Shown one piece after another: positions 53,347-62,748 of a stretch of 64,000 bases of DNA; positions within the stretch are counted from its first letter, which is position 1, and every line of letters begins with the position of its first letter. This stretch comes from Heyndrickxia sporothermodurans (lineage in GTDB: Bacteria; Bacillota; Bacilli; Bacillales; Bacillaceae_C). The notes below the pieces were generated by a model that made no database searches, was not told the origin of the DNA, and saw only the letters and a program-made list of their open reading frames with translations. The position numbers were made by a program, and so were the translations under genes. The DNA is taken from NCBI GenBank assembly GCA_018333075.1, contig BORH01000007.1, forward strand, positions 186,001 through 250,000. The letters run 5' to 3'.

Positions 53347-55656
53347 TTATCCCGGAAACATTGGATCCTTAATAGAATATTCTTTAGGAGGTTCTATCTT
53401 TAATAAATGCTGTACAAAATAGTCCCACCGGCGTCGAATATAATAGACATCTGCACCAATACCGTGATGTCGATTAGGAAGGATCATTAAATCAAAATCT
53501 TTATTTGCCTTTGTTAATGCATGTACCATTCGTATTGTCAACGAAGGATGCACATTGTCATCCATATCTCCTGTTACTAAAAGTAATTTTCCTTTTAAAC
53601 GACTTACTAGGAGCGTATTATCTTGTTCTTTATATAGTTCAGGATCATACATCCCTTGAAATCGTTCACCCCAAAAGGCTAAATAATAACGTTGATCGTG
53701 ATTCCCACAACCAGCTACTGCTACCTTATAGGTTTCAGGATATGAAAGGAGGGCTCTAGCAGCTCCGTAGCCACCTCCAGATTCTCCGTATATCCCTGCA
53801 CGATTTTTATCTAAGAAGGGATACCGCTGTGCTAATTGTTTAAGGGCTGCAACATGATCCTCCAAACCGGCAGCTCGCCCTAAGTGTCCATTAGAATAAT
53901 CATGAAACGATTTTGACCGATACGGTGTGCCTCTTCCATCCATCAAAATAACCGCAAATCCAAGCTGAGCAAATGCTTGAGCTCCACCTGTAAAATCTAC
54001 GGGCTCTACTAAAAATTCACCACCCCAAGTAAATTTTTTCGGAGTATGAATGAGTTGGGGTCCACCATAAAAACTATCTAAAACTGGGTATTTTTTATAT
54101 TTATTAAAGTTGGCTGGTCGTATTAAAATTCCATATAAATCTGTTACTCCATCAGCGGCCTTAACCATGAAACGTTCAGGAATTCTGTATCCCTTTGCTA
54201 CGAGTCGTTCTACGTCTGCCTTTTCTAATTTACAAACAAAGCTTCCATCAGTTTTACGTAATACAGTTTGAGGTGGTAAATCAACACGAGAGTATGTGTC
54301 TATAAAATAGTTATTATTAGGAGAGATAAATACATCATGTTCTGCATCTTCAGGGGTTAAAAGCATAAGTTCAGTTCCATCAAAGCGAACTCTATAGAGA
54401 TGTTGAAGATACGGATCACGGTTGGATTCTCTTCCCCCAGCAGTAAAGTATAGCCATTCTTTCTCTTCATCCACACTTATAATTTGGCGAACTCCCCATT
54501 CCCCCGAAGTTATACGTTTTTTTAATTGTCCAGTATTTCCATCGTATAAGTATAGGTGTGACCAACCATCTCGTTCTGAATGCCAAATAAAGTCATTACT
54601 TTTATTTATCCACCTTATGTTCACACCTCCAAATCCGAGATTATATAAATCTGTAAATATAAAACTATCACTTTTTTCCTCTAATACAATCCTTGCTTTA
54701 CCTGTTTCAGAATCTACTAATACAAATTGAACCTTTCGATAATCTCTAGAGAAATTTAAAAAGTAGAAATTTTTACTATCATCGGTCCAAAACGCAGTTT
54801 GTGAACCTTGTGTTAAAGGTGACATCATTCCAGAAATTATTGGATCGAAATCAACCTGTATTGTAGTACCCTTTTCTATATCAAAAATAATAAATTCAAT
54901 TAGTGGAACATATTCATCACCAACCAAAGGATATCTGTATGAATAAGCTTCAGGTTCATTTGCTTGATCTTGTGTAACTGACTGGATCAGATGTAGTGTT
55001 CTTACTTTTCTTTGATCTAACCTATGCGACACAATCTTTTTAGAATTTGGCGACCACAAAGCTGTAGGTGGTAGCTGTTGTTGGTACAAACGTTCAAACA
55101 CTGCACTTGTGCGTGCCTCTGGCTGACTTCCATAATCGTAATATGGTTGTCCATCAACTGTAAGTGCTTTAACCTCTTCGGTTTTTAAACTTCGTAAATA
55201 CAAGTTATTATCCTTAGTAAAAACAGTCCAATCTCCGTCAGGGGAACAGCTTTCATGTTGCAAAACCTTCTTATTAGTTTTTGTCCTTTTGCATTCATAT
55301 TGATGTAAATTACAAATCCAGGAGGTTTCCTCTATACTAAATTGAATTGAATGTTCGTTATCAATAAAGTTGAATGTTTTAAATGGCAAGTCATAAGGAG
55401 TATATAGATTCCCCGTTGATCGTGAGAGAGCCTTTGCCAGCTTTTCATGATCGAATGCTTCTTTTTTTATTTTCCTTATAGGATCAACCACTAAAAATTG
55501 CTTGCCGCCTGTATTTATATCTCTTTGATACCAAAAACGCTCTGATTCTCCGAACCAGTTTGGAATTATTTTTCCGTTAAGCACATCATTTAACGTATTC
55601 CAAACCAACAATCTCTCTGCACGCTCGTAATGTTTATCTGTAATTGATAAATTCAT
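53347..55656 (-). CDS. S9-family prolyl peptidase (DPP-IV-like)
   Basis: About 769 residues from the ATG at 55656 (AAGGAG site), preferred over an upstream start that would lie in the operator. N-terminal beta-propeller ~60-480 with blades such as WSPNSKKIVSHRLD and FIWHSERDGWSHLYLYD. C-terminal alpha/beta hydrolase: YGESGGGYGAAR (nucleophile Ser), TGDMDDNVHP (Asp) and NRHHGIG (His). Cleaves peptides after Pro or Ala. No signal peptide, so probably cytoplasmic. Divergent from a GbsR/MarR gene with two palindromes between them. Confidence 0.9.
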   Translation of the reverse strand: MNLSITDKHYERAERLLVWNTLNDVLNGKIIPNWFGESERFWYQRDINTGGKQFLVVDPIRKIKKEAFDHEKLAKALSRSTGNLYTPYDLPFKTFNFIDNEHSIQFSIEETSWICNLHQYECKRTKTNKKVLQHESCSPDGDWTVFTKDNNLYLRSLKTEEVKALTVDGQPYYDYGSQPEARTSAVFERLYQQQLPPTALWSPNSKKIVSHRLDQRKVRTLHLIQSVTQDQANEPEAYSYRYPLVGDEYVPLIEFIIFDIEKGTTIQVDFDPIISGMMSPLTQGSQTAFWTDDSKNFYFLNFSRDYRKVQFVLVDSETGKARIVLEEKSDSFIFTDLYNLGFGGVNIRWINKSNDFIWHSERDGWSHLYLYDGNTGQLKKRITSGEWGVRQIISVDEEKEWLYFTAGGRESNRDPYLQHLYRVRFDGTELMLLTPEDAEHDVFISPNNNYFIDTYSRVDLPPQTVLRKTDGSFVCKLEKADVERLVAKGYRIPERFMVKAADGVTDLYGILIRPANFNKYKKYPVLDSFYGGPQLIHTPKKFTWGGEFLVEPVDFTGGAQAFAQLGFAVILMDGRGTPYRSKSFHDYSNGHLGRAAGLEDHVAALKQLAQRYPFLDKNRAGIYGESGGGYGAARALLSYPETYKVAVAGCGNHDQRYYLAFWGERFQGMYDPELYKEQDNTLLVSRLKGKLLLVTGDMDDNVHPSLTIRMVHALTKANKDFDLMILPNRHHGIGADVYYIRRRWDYFVQHLLKIEPPKEYSIKDPMFPG

Positions 55657-55670
55657 TAAAACCACTCCTT

Positions 55671-55735
55671 TTGTTAATATCGTTAAAAATGTTTTTAACG
55701 ATATTAACAATAAAATAAATATAATATTTAGTCAA
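55671..55735 (-). promoter_or_regulatory. S9 peptidase promoter with 40-bp palindrome
   Basis: Minus-strand TTGACT (55730-55735) and TATTGT (55707-55712), 17 apart. A palindrome with 19-base perfect arms (TTGTTAATATCGTTAAAAA and its complement, 55671-55710) covers the start site and touches the -10. Likely operator of the divergent GbsR/MarR protein. Confidence 0.75.
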
Positions 55736-55800
55736 TAAAAACCTTGAGTATTGCAAAAAAAAATTGGAAGTAATGTGAACTAGTTAGGCGATAACTCATA

Positions 55801-55851
55801 TTGACAATGTCCTAACGATTACTTATCATTAACAACATTAATAATAATGTT
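55801..55851 (+). promoter_or_regulatory. GbsR/MarR gene promoter and operator
   Basis: TTGACA (55801-55806) and TATCAT (55824-55829), 17 apart. AACATTA ataa TAATGTT (55834-55851), sharing TTAAC/GTTAA words with the 40-bp palindrome, covers the start. Suggests autoregulation. Confidence 0.7.
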
Positions 55852-55867
55852 AATGAGGGGGATTAAA

Positions 55868-56374
55868 ATGTCTAATCTTCAAAATTTACAAGAACAATTT
55901 AGTCAAGAATTGGATAGATTAAGTGATGACGGAGGTAATTTACTAGCTGGACGACTATTTTCTCTTTTATTGTTTTCATCTAAACCATTAAGTTTACAAG
56001 AAATGGCTGATCAATTAGAAGTAACAAAAGCTGCAGTAAGCATTCGTATTCGTGAATTAGAAGCAGGTGGATTATCTGTTAAAAAGTCAAAAATAAGTGA
56101 TCGACGAGATTACTATTACATAGCAGAAGATTTTAGCCTAATAATAGCGGAGACATTTTTAGCAAAAATGAAGCGTTTTTTAGCAAGTACGGAGAGTATA
56201 TTGGAAAACTGGCCAGAAGAATCAGAAATCCTGGAAGATCAAATTGAAAGCTACCATGCAGCTAAAAAGAGAATGATGGACTTAGAGTTGATATATCAGC
56301 TAATTTTTCAACGATTAGAGGGAATTGAGGATGAATGGAAATCAAAAAGAAACAATACTAATAAGCAAAAATAG
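55868..56374 (+). CDS. GbsR/MarR-family regulator
   Basis: 168 residues from the ATG at 55868 (GAGGGGG site). Winged helix ~20-90: LLAGRLFSLLLFSSKPLSLQEMADQLEV, TKAAVSIRIRELEAGGLSV and DRRDYYYIAEDF. This is the GbsR type, with a long C-terminal dimer helix. Likely represses the divergent S9 peptidase gene and itself. Confidence 0.87.
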   Translation: MSNLQNLQEQFSQELDRLSDDGGNLLAGRLFSLLLFSSKPLSLQEMADQLEVTKAAVSIRIRELEAGGLSVKKSKISDRRDYYYIAEDFSLIIAETFLAKMKRFLASTESILENWPEESEILEDQIESYHAAKKRMMDLELIYQLIFQRLEGIEDEWKSKRNNTNKQK

Positions 56375-56542
56375 AGATCTAAAACGGACTAAGAGATAAT
56401 TTGATTAATAAAGTTTACAGGTTCTTAATGGATCAATTTTGCAAAGGAGCAATCTCATTCACCTATTAAAAAGCTTGAGTATGCCAGATGAACAAAAATA
56501 GGTTAACCAGGCATCTTAGTTATACTCGAAAACTTACATAAA

Positions 56543-56571
56543 AAAAGCGTGGCATAATCATCCACGCTTTT
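56543..56571. terminator. Bidirectional terminator
   Basis: AAAAGCGTGG / CCACGCTTTT perfect ten-base arms; between the converging regulator and aadK-like genes. Confidence 0.8.
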
Positions 56572-56614
56572 CCTTTATTTTAATGGAAATCTGATGAAAT
56601 ATTTCCTTAACTTT

Positions 56615-57499
56615 TTAACTAAAATTAACCTCACCAATCTCCTTTGCATCAAAAGGAAGATTTATCACATGTTTTAAGTATTGTCTTACCCTTTCTGCTT
56701 CTGTAAAAGGATACTGAAAATGAAGCTCTCCTGCTACATACACAGCTGTTCGCTCAAATAAATCAGCCATGATAAACAATGATTTCCACACCTCATCGTA
56801 CTCACCACTAGGATAGGTCTTTAATAATCGACTCCAAGTCTCTTCATCTACATAACGATCTAAATACTTCGAATTCTTTCCGATACTTAATGAAAAATTT
56901 GTCTCAATACCGACCTTCCACTCCATCATTTTTAAAAGCATCGCCCTTACAAGATTCATATGATCAAAGGCATATAATATTTCTTTCCTCCATAAACCTT
57001 TGGCTACATACGTAGTTACCCACCAAAATTCATTACAGCAATCGGCAAAAAACTCTGCTGATGGCCTTTTTACCCAATATTCTTGATCTGTTGGAGGTGG
57101 AATATTAGGTAAGCATTGATCCTTATCCAATAAAAGAACTGTCAACCCATCTTCATAGCAATATTCGTTCTTCTCTTCAATTGGTGCTAGGATAAGATCT
57201 ATTCGATTCCCATCTGTAAAAAGCATCAAATAGGAGAATCTCCCTCCTAAATCTGGTGGAAACATCGCCATATCTTCCGGAGTTTGCATAATAAGGCATT
57301 CTCCAAAAATATCAATCCACTGTGGATCTCCAATAAATGATTCCATATCCTCAACCAAATATACAATATCATAATCTTGAAAAAAATCTTTTGGGACATT
57401 TGGATTGGTTCGTGAACCATTCATTCCAACAGCCCGAATACGCATATCCTCTTTCGCCACTTTTATAACAAGATCCATTATTTCTTTTTCAGAACGCAT
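56615..57499 (-). CDS. aadK: AadK-like aminoglycoside 6-adenylyltransferase
   Basis: 294 residues, close to B. subtilis AadK in length. RAVGMNGSRTNPNV (~24-37) and FFQDYDIVYLV hold the NTase G-S and D-x-D catalytic residues; RIDLILAP gives the third acid. FWWVTTYVAKGLWRKEILYAFDHMN is the conserved ANT(6) helical part. Would adenylylate streptomycin; activity depends on expression. Clear AGGAGG site. Confidence 0.88.
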   Translation of the reverse strand: MRSEKEIMDLVIKVAKEDMRIRAVGMNGSRTNPNVPKDFFQDYDIVYLVEDMESFIGDPQWIDIFGECLIMQTPEDMAMFPPDLGGRFSYLMLFTDGNRIDLILAPIEEKNEYCYEDGLTVLLLDKDQCLPNIPPPTDQEYWVKRPSAEFFADCCNEFWWVTTYVAKGLWRKEILYAFDHMNLVRAMLLKMMEWKVGIETNFSLSIGKNSKYLDRYVDEETWSRLLKTYPSGEYDEVWKSLFIMADLFERTAVYVAGELHFQYPFTEAERVRQYLKHVINLPFDAKEIGEVNFS

Positions 57500-57616
57500 T
57501 ATCTTTCCTCCTATTAAAAATTGATGTTTGTGTTGGAAATCAATATAGGAGGTCCACGAATTTTTATTAAATGAAGTTATATAAAATGCTCTAAAAATGA
57601 CATATAATCTTCCTCC

Positions 57617-58840
57617 TTATTCCTTTATTTCTTGCTTTTTCTTATTAAAATACTCTGCATATGCTTTAGATAATTTATTAATTGGACCGTACGTCTTTTC
57701 CATAGCATTTATTGCTCTTTTAAAGATAATTTGCTCTTTATTTTCATTTTCACTATCAATAGTAGCTTCTTTTTTCAATTCGTTCAGCATTTCTAAATAT
57801 TTATCCATTCCATAGGTTGTAATTAAATAATTGGTTACTAAATAACCTAAACCATAAATATCCTCCGCATTCTCCGTATAATTCATATTTAACTGAGAAA
57901 TCGGTTTAAATTTTTTTATGTTTTTTAATATAATATTTTCACGCTCTGTTGAGGCCCCATCTAAGTTAAAGGTAATTGTACCAGATGGTTCCTTTTTTAT
58001 AGCATCAGATATAAACATAGCTAAGCCTTCTTGCATAAAATTTGGCGCATTATCATTTGAAAGCTCTACCAGCATCGAATGAACCACCTCATGTTTCATT
58101 AATGAAAAAGTTATATCTGTATAAGGCTTTTCCACGAAAAATTTCAGAGAAATAGGTGTACTAACTCCATAAAGGGATTCCCAAGGAACAGATGCGGAAA
58201 GAGCTTCTAAAGAATCGTAGAGCTTAATATTAACTTCCTTCGGTTCCCAGATAAATTGTTCTTTATACACATCTATTAGTTTTTCTACATCTTTATATAC
58301 TGATTCTGCTTCCCATTGCAAAGTTGGCAGATAATAAAAATGAATAGGCCCATCTATTTTTTTCTTAAATGGGAGATCATTGATTTTCCACCTACCATCT
58401 ACCTTTACAATCGGATAAGTTATCCGATTCTTATAAGTCTCATCCTTTCTTTTCATATTAACTTGCAGCTCTATACTCCCTTTACTTTGCGATGTAACAG
58501 TAATATCATTAATTACTTCTGAAACGGTCCATCCTTCTCTTCTTTTTTGTTTTACCCCTAATAGCCAAGCGTCTTGTTCTTTATAAAATAGTTTATCAGC
58601 ATCATTTTGAAAGGATAAAAATTGTTCTTTATCATTCTTATCTACCGCTTGAATCATCTTATCAAAGTCACTCTTCGCAAGGTCTTGTTCTTTCTCAATT
58701 TCTTCCTTACTTAGAACCTTTTCTTTAGGCGGTGCTTTTTTCTTTTGATTTTGCTTCTCATTCACACCTGATGTTGAAGGTGAATGACATCCACTTAGAA
58801 TAACTGTAAATACAAGAATAATCGCGGCTATTTTTTTCAT
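57617..58840 (-). CDS. Lipoprotein with zinc-peptidase (gluzincin-like) motif
   Basis: 407 residues. Lipobox LSGC (Cys18). A Lys/Glu-rich linker, then an NTF2-like part (~55-165: FLSFQNDADKLFYKEQDAW, IVKVDGRWKINDLPF) and a C-terminal metallopeptidase part with MKHEVVHSMLVE (HExxH, ~255) and the third ligand Glu in FMQEGLAMF ~20 residues later. Membrane-anchored outside the cell. Substrate unknown. Confidence 0.82.
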   Translation of the reverse strand: MKKIAAIILVFTVILSGCHSPSTSGVNEKQNQKKKAPPKEKVLSKEEIEKEQDLAKSDFDKMIQAVDKNDKEQFLSFQNDADKLFYKEQDAWLLGVKQKRREGWTVSEVINDITVTSQSKGSIELQVNMKRKDETYKNRITYPIVKVDGRWKINDLPFKKKIDGPIHFYYLPTLQWEAESVYKDVEKLIDVYKEQFIWEPKEVNIKLYDSLEALSASVPWESLYGVSTPISLKFFVEKPYTDITFSLMKHEVVHSMLVELSNDNAPNFMQEGLAMFISDAIKKEPSGTITFNLDGASTERENIILKNIKKFKPISQLNMNYTENAEDIYGLGYLVTNYLITTYGMDKYLEMLNELKKEATIDSENENKEQIIFKRAINAMEKTYGPINKLSKAYAEYFNKKKQEIKE

Positions 58841-58974
58841 TATCTCTCCCCCAAGAAATATAGTTATTATCCCCGTCCACTCATTTTTCTGTATTATCAG
58901 TCTATTCTATTCATTACTAAATCATATCTAACTCAAACGATTTCATTTACCATCCACCTCACATCAACATTCAA

Positions 58975-59739
58975 TTACTGTAAAAGCCCTTTTAATCTTT
59001 TGAAGACCGAATGCACTGTTAATCGATGAAACGCAATAAGCTCCCCTTTATAAATAACCGAATAAATCCCATAAGGAGTGGGTGAAATCCTCATTAATTC
59101 TTCTCTATTCTTTAAATCAATGATATCAACCTCAAGACCAAGCTTTTCTGCTCCCTCTAAAACATTTTGTGTGGCAATATCGATATATGGACATTGAAAG
59201 GAACGAACAATAGTTAACTGGTCAAATGATTTAAGCCTTTCTTCCCAATTGCTTGGGAAATATGGAGACAGCGCGTCATCATGAATGTGATACACTAGCA
59301 GCTCAAATCCAAAAGGTGCTGTATCAACAACTTGAAAACCACTCTTCAGAAAGGTATCCCTACTGGGCGTCCAAGAGGTTTCTGAATTAGTCACTACCAC
59401 TACACCTGCTTTATTCTGGTGTCTTGCCTCTTCTAAACAATGATTAATCAGTTTCTTTCCATAGCCCTTCCCAGTTGCACTAACCCAAAGACAATGGATT
59501 ACTAAATAATGATCTGCATGTACAACTCGAGAAGAATATTCTGCTTCAGTATATTCAATAAATCCCACTGGCTTTTTCCCCTCAAACAACTGCACATACT
59601 TCAAACCCTCTTCAAAACGATCATTCAACCATTTATTTTTATTTATATACCCTTGAGACTGCTTCTTACTTCTCAAACAAAAGCTTCCCTTCCCCTCAAG
59701 AATCTCGTGATTCAACTCAACAACTCGAACACCTTCCAA
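58975..59739 (-). CDS. GNAT protein with YoaP-like C-terminus
   Basis: 254 residues. GNAT domain ~1-150 (IHCLWVSATGKGYGKKLINHCLEEA is motif A; RDTFLKSGFQVV motif B), then a ~100-residue extension (IVRSFQCPYIDIATQN, SVIYKGELIAFHRLT) like the thioredoxin-like YoaP C-terminal domain of B. subtilis, with the expected CPY. TTG start at 59739 after AGGAGGGG. Confidence 0.8.
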   Translation of the reverse strand: MEGVRVVELNHEILEGKGSFCLRSKKQSQGYINKNKWLNDRFEEGLKYVQLFEGKKPVGFIEYTEAEYSSRVVHADHYLVIHCLWVSATGKGYGKKLINHCLEEARHQNKAGVVVVTNSETSWTPSRDTFLKSGFQVVDTAPFGFELLVYHIHDDALSPYFPSNWEERLKSFDQLTIVRSFQCPYIDIATQNVLEGAEKLGLEVDIIDLKNREELMRISPTPYGIYSVIYKGELIAFHRLTVHSVFKRLKGLLQ

Positions 59740-59755
59740 AAAAACCCCTCCTCAT

Positions 59756-59782
59756 GGGACAGAGGGACAGGTACATTGTCCC
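59756..59782 (+). repeat. 27-nt GGGAC...GTCCC dispersed repeat, copy 4
   Basis: Starts GGGACAGAGGGACAGG and ends CATTGTCCC. Lies just upstream of the YoaP-like gene, next to its ribosome binding site. Confidence 0.75.
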
Positions 59783-59804
59783 TTTTATCAGTAAAGATCA
59801 CATA

Positions 59805-60022
59805 ATTCTAAGAATCTACTTAGTATAGAATTTAAAATTCAAACTAACCATATAAGACATCTTACATCAACTTTTTATACTATTACGAATATTCAGCGCG
59901 CAAATGGCCGCTTTTCCCGGTTTATATCAAAATGTTATAAAATGTATTTTTTCTCCACGAATACCCCTATTAATAAACTAATATATTACAAATTTACCAC
60001 AAATGATCATTCTAAACAGTTA
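59805..60022. other. Intergenic stretch, nothing recognised
   Basis: AT-rich; no gene or clear regulatory site seen. Confidence 0.4.
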
Positions 60023-60469
60023 TTAAATAAAAACCTGGTCTTTTAAATGATGATCCATATGCTCAAGATAATCTTGAATCAACCATTCAAGTGTTTGCAT
60101 CTCTTGGTTACCGATTTCACATTGATACAAAAGCTTTTCATTTGGTATTCTAGAAATTACAGTCACTATTCTTTTGTTTAAACTTATCCATAGCCCAATA
60201 ATCTCTTCCAATGGTGTATCTTGATAGTTTTGTCGCTCTACCCATTGGTCCTGATTATATGAGCTAAAAACAAAAGGCTGTTTTTCATATTGAATTTTGA
60301 TAAACCGGTCAAGATTTGCAATGGCCGAGTCGCATAGATGACCCATTATCTCTTTTTTTAACCATTTATGAGGCTGAGGCTTTAATGACAATTCTGCTTC
60401 CGACATTGGATTTAATTCTGTTGGAACTTTGACGATCCAATGATTCAACTGTTCTATAATTTGCTGCAT
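60023..60469 (-). CDS. DinB-family protein
   Basis: 148 residues from the ATG at 60469 (GGGGAG site); an upstream frame to 60493 is less likely. IMGHLCDSAIANLDRF and the C-terminal YLEHMDHHLKDQV give the two His clusters of the DinB fold. Third DinB member of the window, distinct in sequence from the others. Substrate unknown. Confidence 0.8.
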   Translation of the reverse strand: MQQIIEQLNHWIVKVPTELNPMSEAELSLKPQPHKWLKKEIMGHLCDSAIANLDRFIKIQYEKQPFVFSSYNQDQWVERQNYQDTPLEEIIGLWISLNKRIVTVISRIPNEKLLYQCEIGNQEMQTLEWLIQDYLEHMDHHLKDQVFI

Positions 60470-60518
60470 CTTTTCTCCCCATCTCCTCTCCAATAAAAAG
60501 CTTTTTTACTTTTGCCTA

Positions 60519-60551
60519 ACAAAAAAATCTTATTGAAAAAATAAGATTTTA
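60519..60551 (-). terminator. Terminator after the SdpI-like gene
   Basis: AAAATCTTATT / AATAAGATTTT with a five-base A loop; precedes the DinB gene. Confidence 0.7.
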
Positions 60552-60557
60552 ATAAAT

Positions 60558-60911
60558 TCATTGTATATCATTTTCCTCTAAAACCTTCAATTTTTTCTCA
60601 ACCTGCACGAACATGAAAATAAAAAACAAAATCATTAACACAACAATCGCAATCATCGTAAATGGAGATCTAAATAACAAACTTACAACACTTCCAATAA
60701 TTATTATTAAATACCCATTTTTCTTCATAATTTCTGCACTATATTGATTTCCAGCATTCCATAAATCCATATTTTTCATGGACCGACGTGTTCTGTAACC
60801 AAAGACAACATTTATATCTGTTGGCGGATATTTCTCGAGAATAACTGCAGATAAAATAAAGATGATTCCAATCAGAAGACTCATTCCTATATTTATCAGT
60901 GCAAATTCCAT
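60558..60911 (-). CDS. SdpI-family membrane protein
   Basis: 117 residues, three membrane helices. YPPTDINVVFGYRTRRSMKNMDLWNAGNQYS is the SdpI signature (here read as P-x-x-I-N-x-x-F-G-Y-R-T...S-M-K-N). SdpI protects B. subtilis from its SdpC cannibalism toxin; homologues without sdpC, as here, have unknown roles. GGGAGG site. Confidence 0.82.
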   Translation of the reverse strand: MEFALINIGMSLLIGIIFILSAVILEKYPPTDINVVFGYRTRRSMKNMDLWNAGNQYSAEIMKKNGYLIIIIGSVVSLLFRSPFTMIAIVVLMILFFIFMFVQVEKKLKVLEENDIQ

Positions 60912-61000
60912 ATAATACGCCTCCCTGTTTTTATTTTTCAGGAGGTAGTTTATATACTACATTCCCTTATTCCCTATGTTTTAAAAGATAAATAGGCAAT

Positions 61001-61726
61001 CTACATTACTAAATCATGTAGAAGGTTTTCCTTTTTATCCATGCGCTTCCATAGAATAATAGCGAGCACTAGAAGAATAGCAATAATGATATAGGCAGAA
61101 TAAAAGGTTCCTTCCACCTTTCCCATAAAATTAAAGAAATTATTTAATCCGTGAAAGGTAATTGTAAGTAGGATGGATTGATTATTAATTATCAGTAATG
61201 AAAGGACAAGTCCTACCAAAAAAGCGTATATAATTTGCAAAATGGTATCCTCAAGTGATTGCCCTCCAAGAAGCTGTAAAGAATGGGTAATACCAAAGAG
61301 AAAGCTAGAAATGAGCACAGCCTTTTTTATTCCCTTGGACAATAGCATTTTCAGCATAAAACCACGGAAAAAGGTTTCTTCAATAAAAGCAACGACAAAA
61401 ATTTGCATTATAAACATAAGAAGCAAATTCGACAAGGTTGAAGTATTTAGACCTTTATTTCCTATCAATATCACTAATAAAACTAGTAAAAGTGGAAAAA
61501 ATAGTACTATACTATCCTTCGTTATTTTTTTCGTAAAAAAATACTCACTCCATTTTTTCTTAAAAAGCAGATATACAAAAATACCTAAGGCTAATGGCAC
61601 CAAACCAATAAACTGCAGCAATGGACTAGATGGTTCTTTAATAGTTGAATAGGCACCATTAATGGTATAAAAAAGCATTAATAATATCTCAAGTCCAATA
61701 ATTTTTAAAACAATATTTTTTATCAC
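61001..61726 (-). CDS. CPBP-family intramembrane glutamic endopeptidase
   Basis: 241 residues, about eight helices. The three CPBP motifs: VAFIEETFFRGFML (EExxxR, ~115), FLFGITHSL (FxxxH, ~143) and TFHGLNNFF (HxxxN, ~195). The family includes bacteriocin-immunity proteins and CaaX-like proteases. GTG start after GGGAGAAGG. Lies upstream of the SdpI-like gene on the same strand, 90 bases apart. Confidence 0.87.
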   Translation of the reverse strand: MIKNIVLKIIGLEILLMLFYTINGAYSTIKEPSSPLLQFIGLVPLALGIFVYLLFKKKWSEYFFTKKITKDSIVLFFPLLLVLLVILIGNKGLNTSTLSNLLLMFIMQIFVVAFIEETFFRGFMLKMLLSKGIKKAVLISSFLFGITHSLQLLGGQSLEDTILQIIYAFLVGLVLSLLIINNQSILLTITFHGLNNFFNFMGKVEGTFYSAYIIIAILLVLAIILWKRMDKKENLLHDLVM

Positions 61727-61849
61727 CTAATCCTTCTCCCTATTTGGTAATTTATTCATGGTAATTATATACTAACATACGTAAATATAGAAGAGCGGAA
61801 TATTATGATATTTCTAGTAATATAACTAAAAATGTTAACTAAAATACCT

Positions 61850-61867
61850 ATTTATGTTAACATAAAT
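61850..61867. promoter_or_regulatory. Perfect 18-bp palindrome before a small gene
   Basis: ATTTATGTTAACATAAAT, preceded at 61831 by a further ATGTTAAC word. It lies 28 bases before the ATG of the 62-residue membrane protein and looks like a repressor site. Confidence 0.45.
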
Positions 61868-61895
61868 GTGATTCATATTATTGGAGGTGCTGAAT

Positions 61896-62084
61896 ATGAG
61901 GAATAGAGCACGCTTATTAATCGTTCTCTTATGTAGTTTATGCATTTTTGGAGTAGGGACTTATCGAATTTTCACAGAGAATTTAACTTCAGTTCCACTA
62001 GTTGTGGCATATATTTTTGCAATTACAGGATTTATAGGTTTTCTCGCAAATACTACTCTATTAATAAAAAAAGTCACCGATTAG
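61896..62084 (+). CDS. 62-residue two-helix membrane protein
   Basis: ATG 61896 with GGAGGTG eight bases upstream. Hydrophobic helices ~7-24 and ~32-56 (VVAYIFAITGFIGFLANTT), basic ends. No recognised family. A TAGCGTTG/CAACGCTA hairpin overlaps its stop (62082-62106). Possibly transcribed with the following small gene. Confidence 0.65.
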   Translation: MRNRARLLIVLLCSLCIFGVGTYRIFTENLTSVPLVVAYIFAITGFIGFLANTTLLIKKVTD

Positions 62085-62159
62085 CGTTGTTTTTTTTGCA
62101 ACGCTATAAAATGAAACCTTTCGCCTCTCCCAGCGTAAAAATATATGAGGTGACGAAAA

Positions 62160-62327
62160 ATGCTTAATACCGGAGATATTGCTTTTCAAATTTTCATGAT
62201 ATTGATGATTATAGTTCCCGTAGTTGTTGTCATACTATTAGTTATTTCATTTTCTAAAAGAAATGAGAGATTAAAGCGAATCGAGGAAAAGCTGGATCAA
62301 TTAGTAAATGAGCATAAGAAGAAGTAG
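62160..62327 (+). CDS. DUF4083-like small membrane protein
   Basis: 55 residues. ATG 62160 with AGGTGA seven bases upstream. GDIAFQIFMILMIIVP, one membrane helix, then KRNERLKRIEEKLDQLVNE, a charged coiled-coil-like tail. This fits DUF4083, a short Bacillus family of unknown function. Confidence 0.75.
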   Translation: MLNTGDIAFQIFMILMIIVPVVVVILLVISFSKRNERLKRIEEKLDQLVNEHKKK

Positions 62328-62337
62328 ATTCTTAACA

Positions 62338-62688
62338 TCAAATATGAGTAAGGATATTAACAACCTTCCCATATGGGTCACGTACATAAAACCTGCGAAC
62401 ACCCCAAGGCTCATTTACTGGCCCATATTCTATCTGAAACCCAGCCTTTTTCATCTGTTCAAATATGGCATCAACATTGTCAACTTCAATTGAAAGGTCT
62501 GGTGTTGGAGTGTGTGATCCTCCTTCTGAAGCAAAGCTAATTTGAATACTCATTTCCCTATCCAAGCCATAGGTTGCAATCCAACCATGATCCATTAGCA
62601 AATTAAGCTCCAAAACATCTTGATAAAAGCTCTTAGCCGCTTCAAGATTTTGCGTGTCTATATTGGCAACAATCCGTTTAACTGTCAT
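62338..62688 (-). CDS. VOC (glyoxalase-fold) protein
   Basis: 116 residues. RIVANIDTQNLEAAKSFYQDVLEL opens module 1 and LSIEVDNVDAIFEQMKKAGF module 2; RRFYVRDPYGKVVNILTH is the C-terminal strand with the usual DPxG. GGAGG site. Function unknown. Confidence 0.84.
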   Translation of the reverse strand: MTVKRIVANIDTQNLEAAKSFYQDVLELNLLMDHGWIATYGLDREMSIQISFASEGGSHTPTPDLSIEVDNVDAIFEQMKKAGFQIEYGPVNEPWGVRRFYVRDPYGKVVNILTHI

Positions 62689-62748
62689 ATTATCCTCCGG
62701 TTATTTTTCATTACGTTCAATAAAAAATCTTAGTGAATCGTATGAATT

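Noticed and set aside
61242-61652. 136-codon plus-strand frame opposite the CPBP gene
   Set aside because: Antisense shadow of a gene with all three CPBP motifs.
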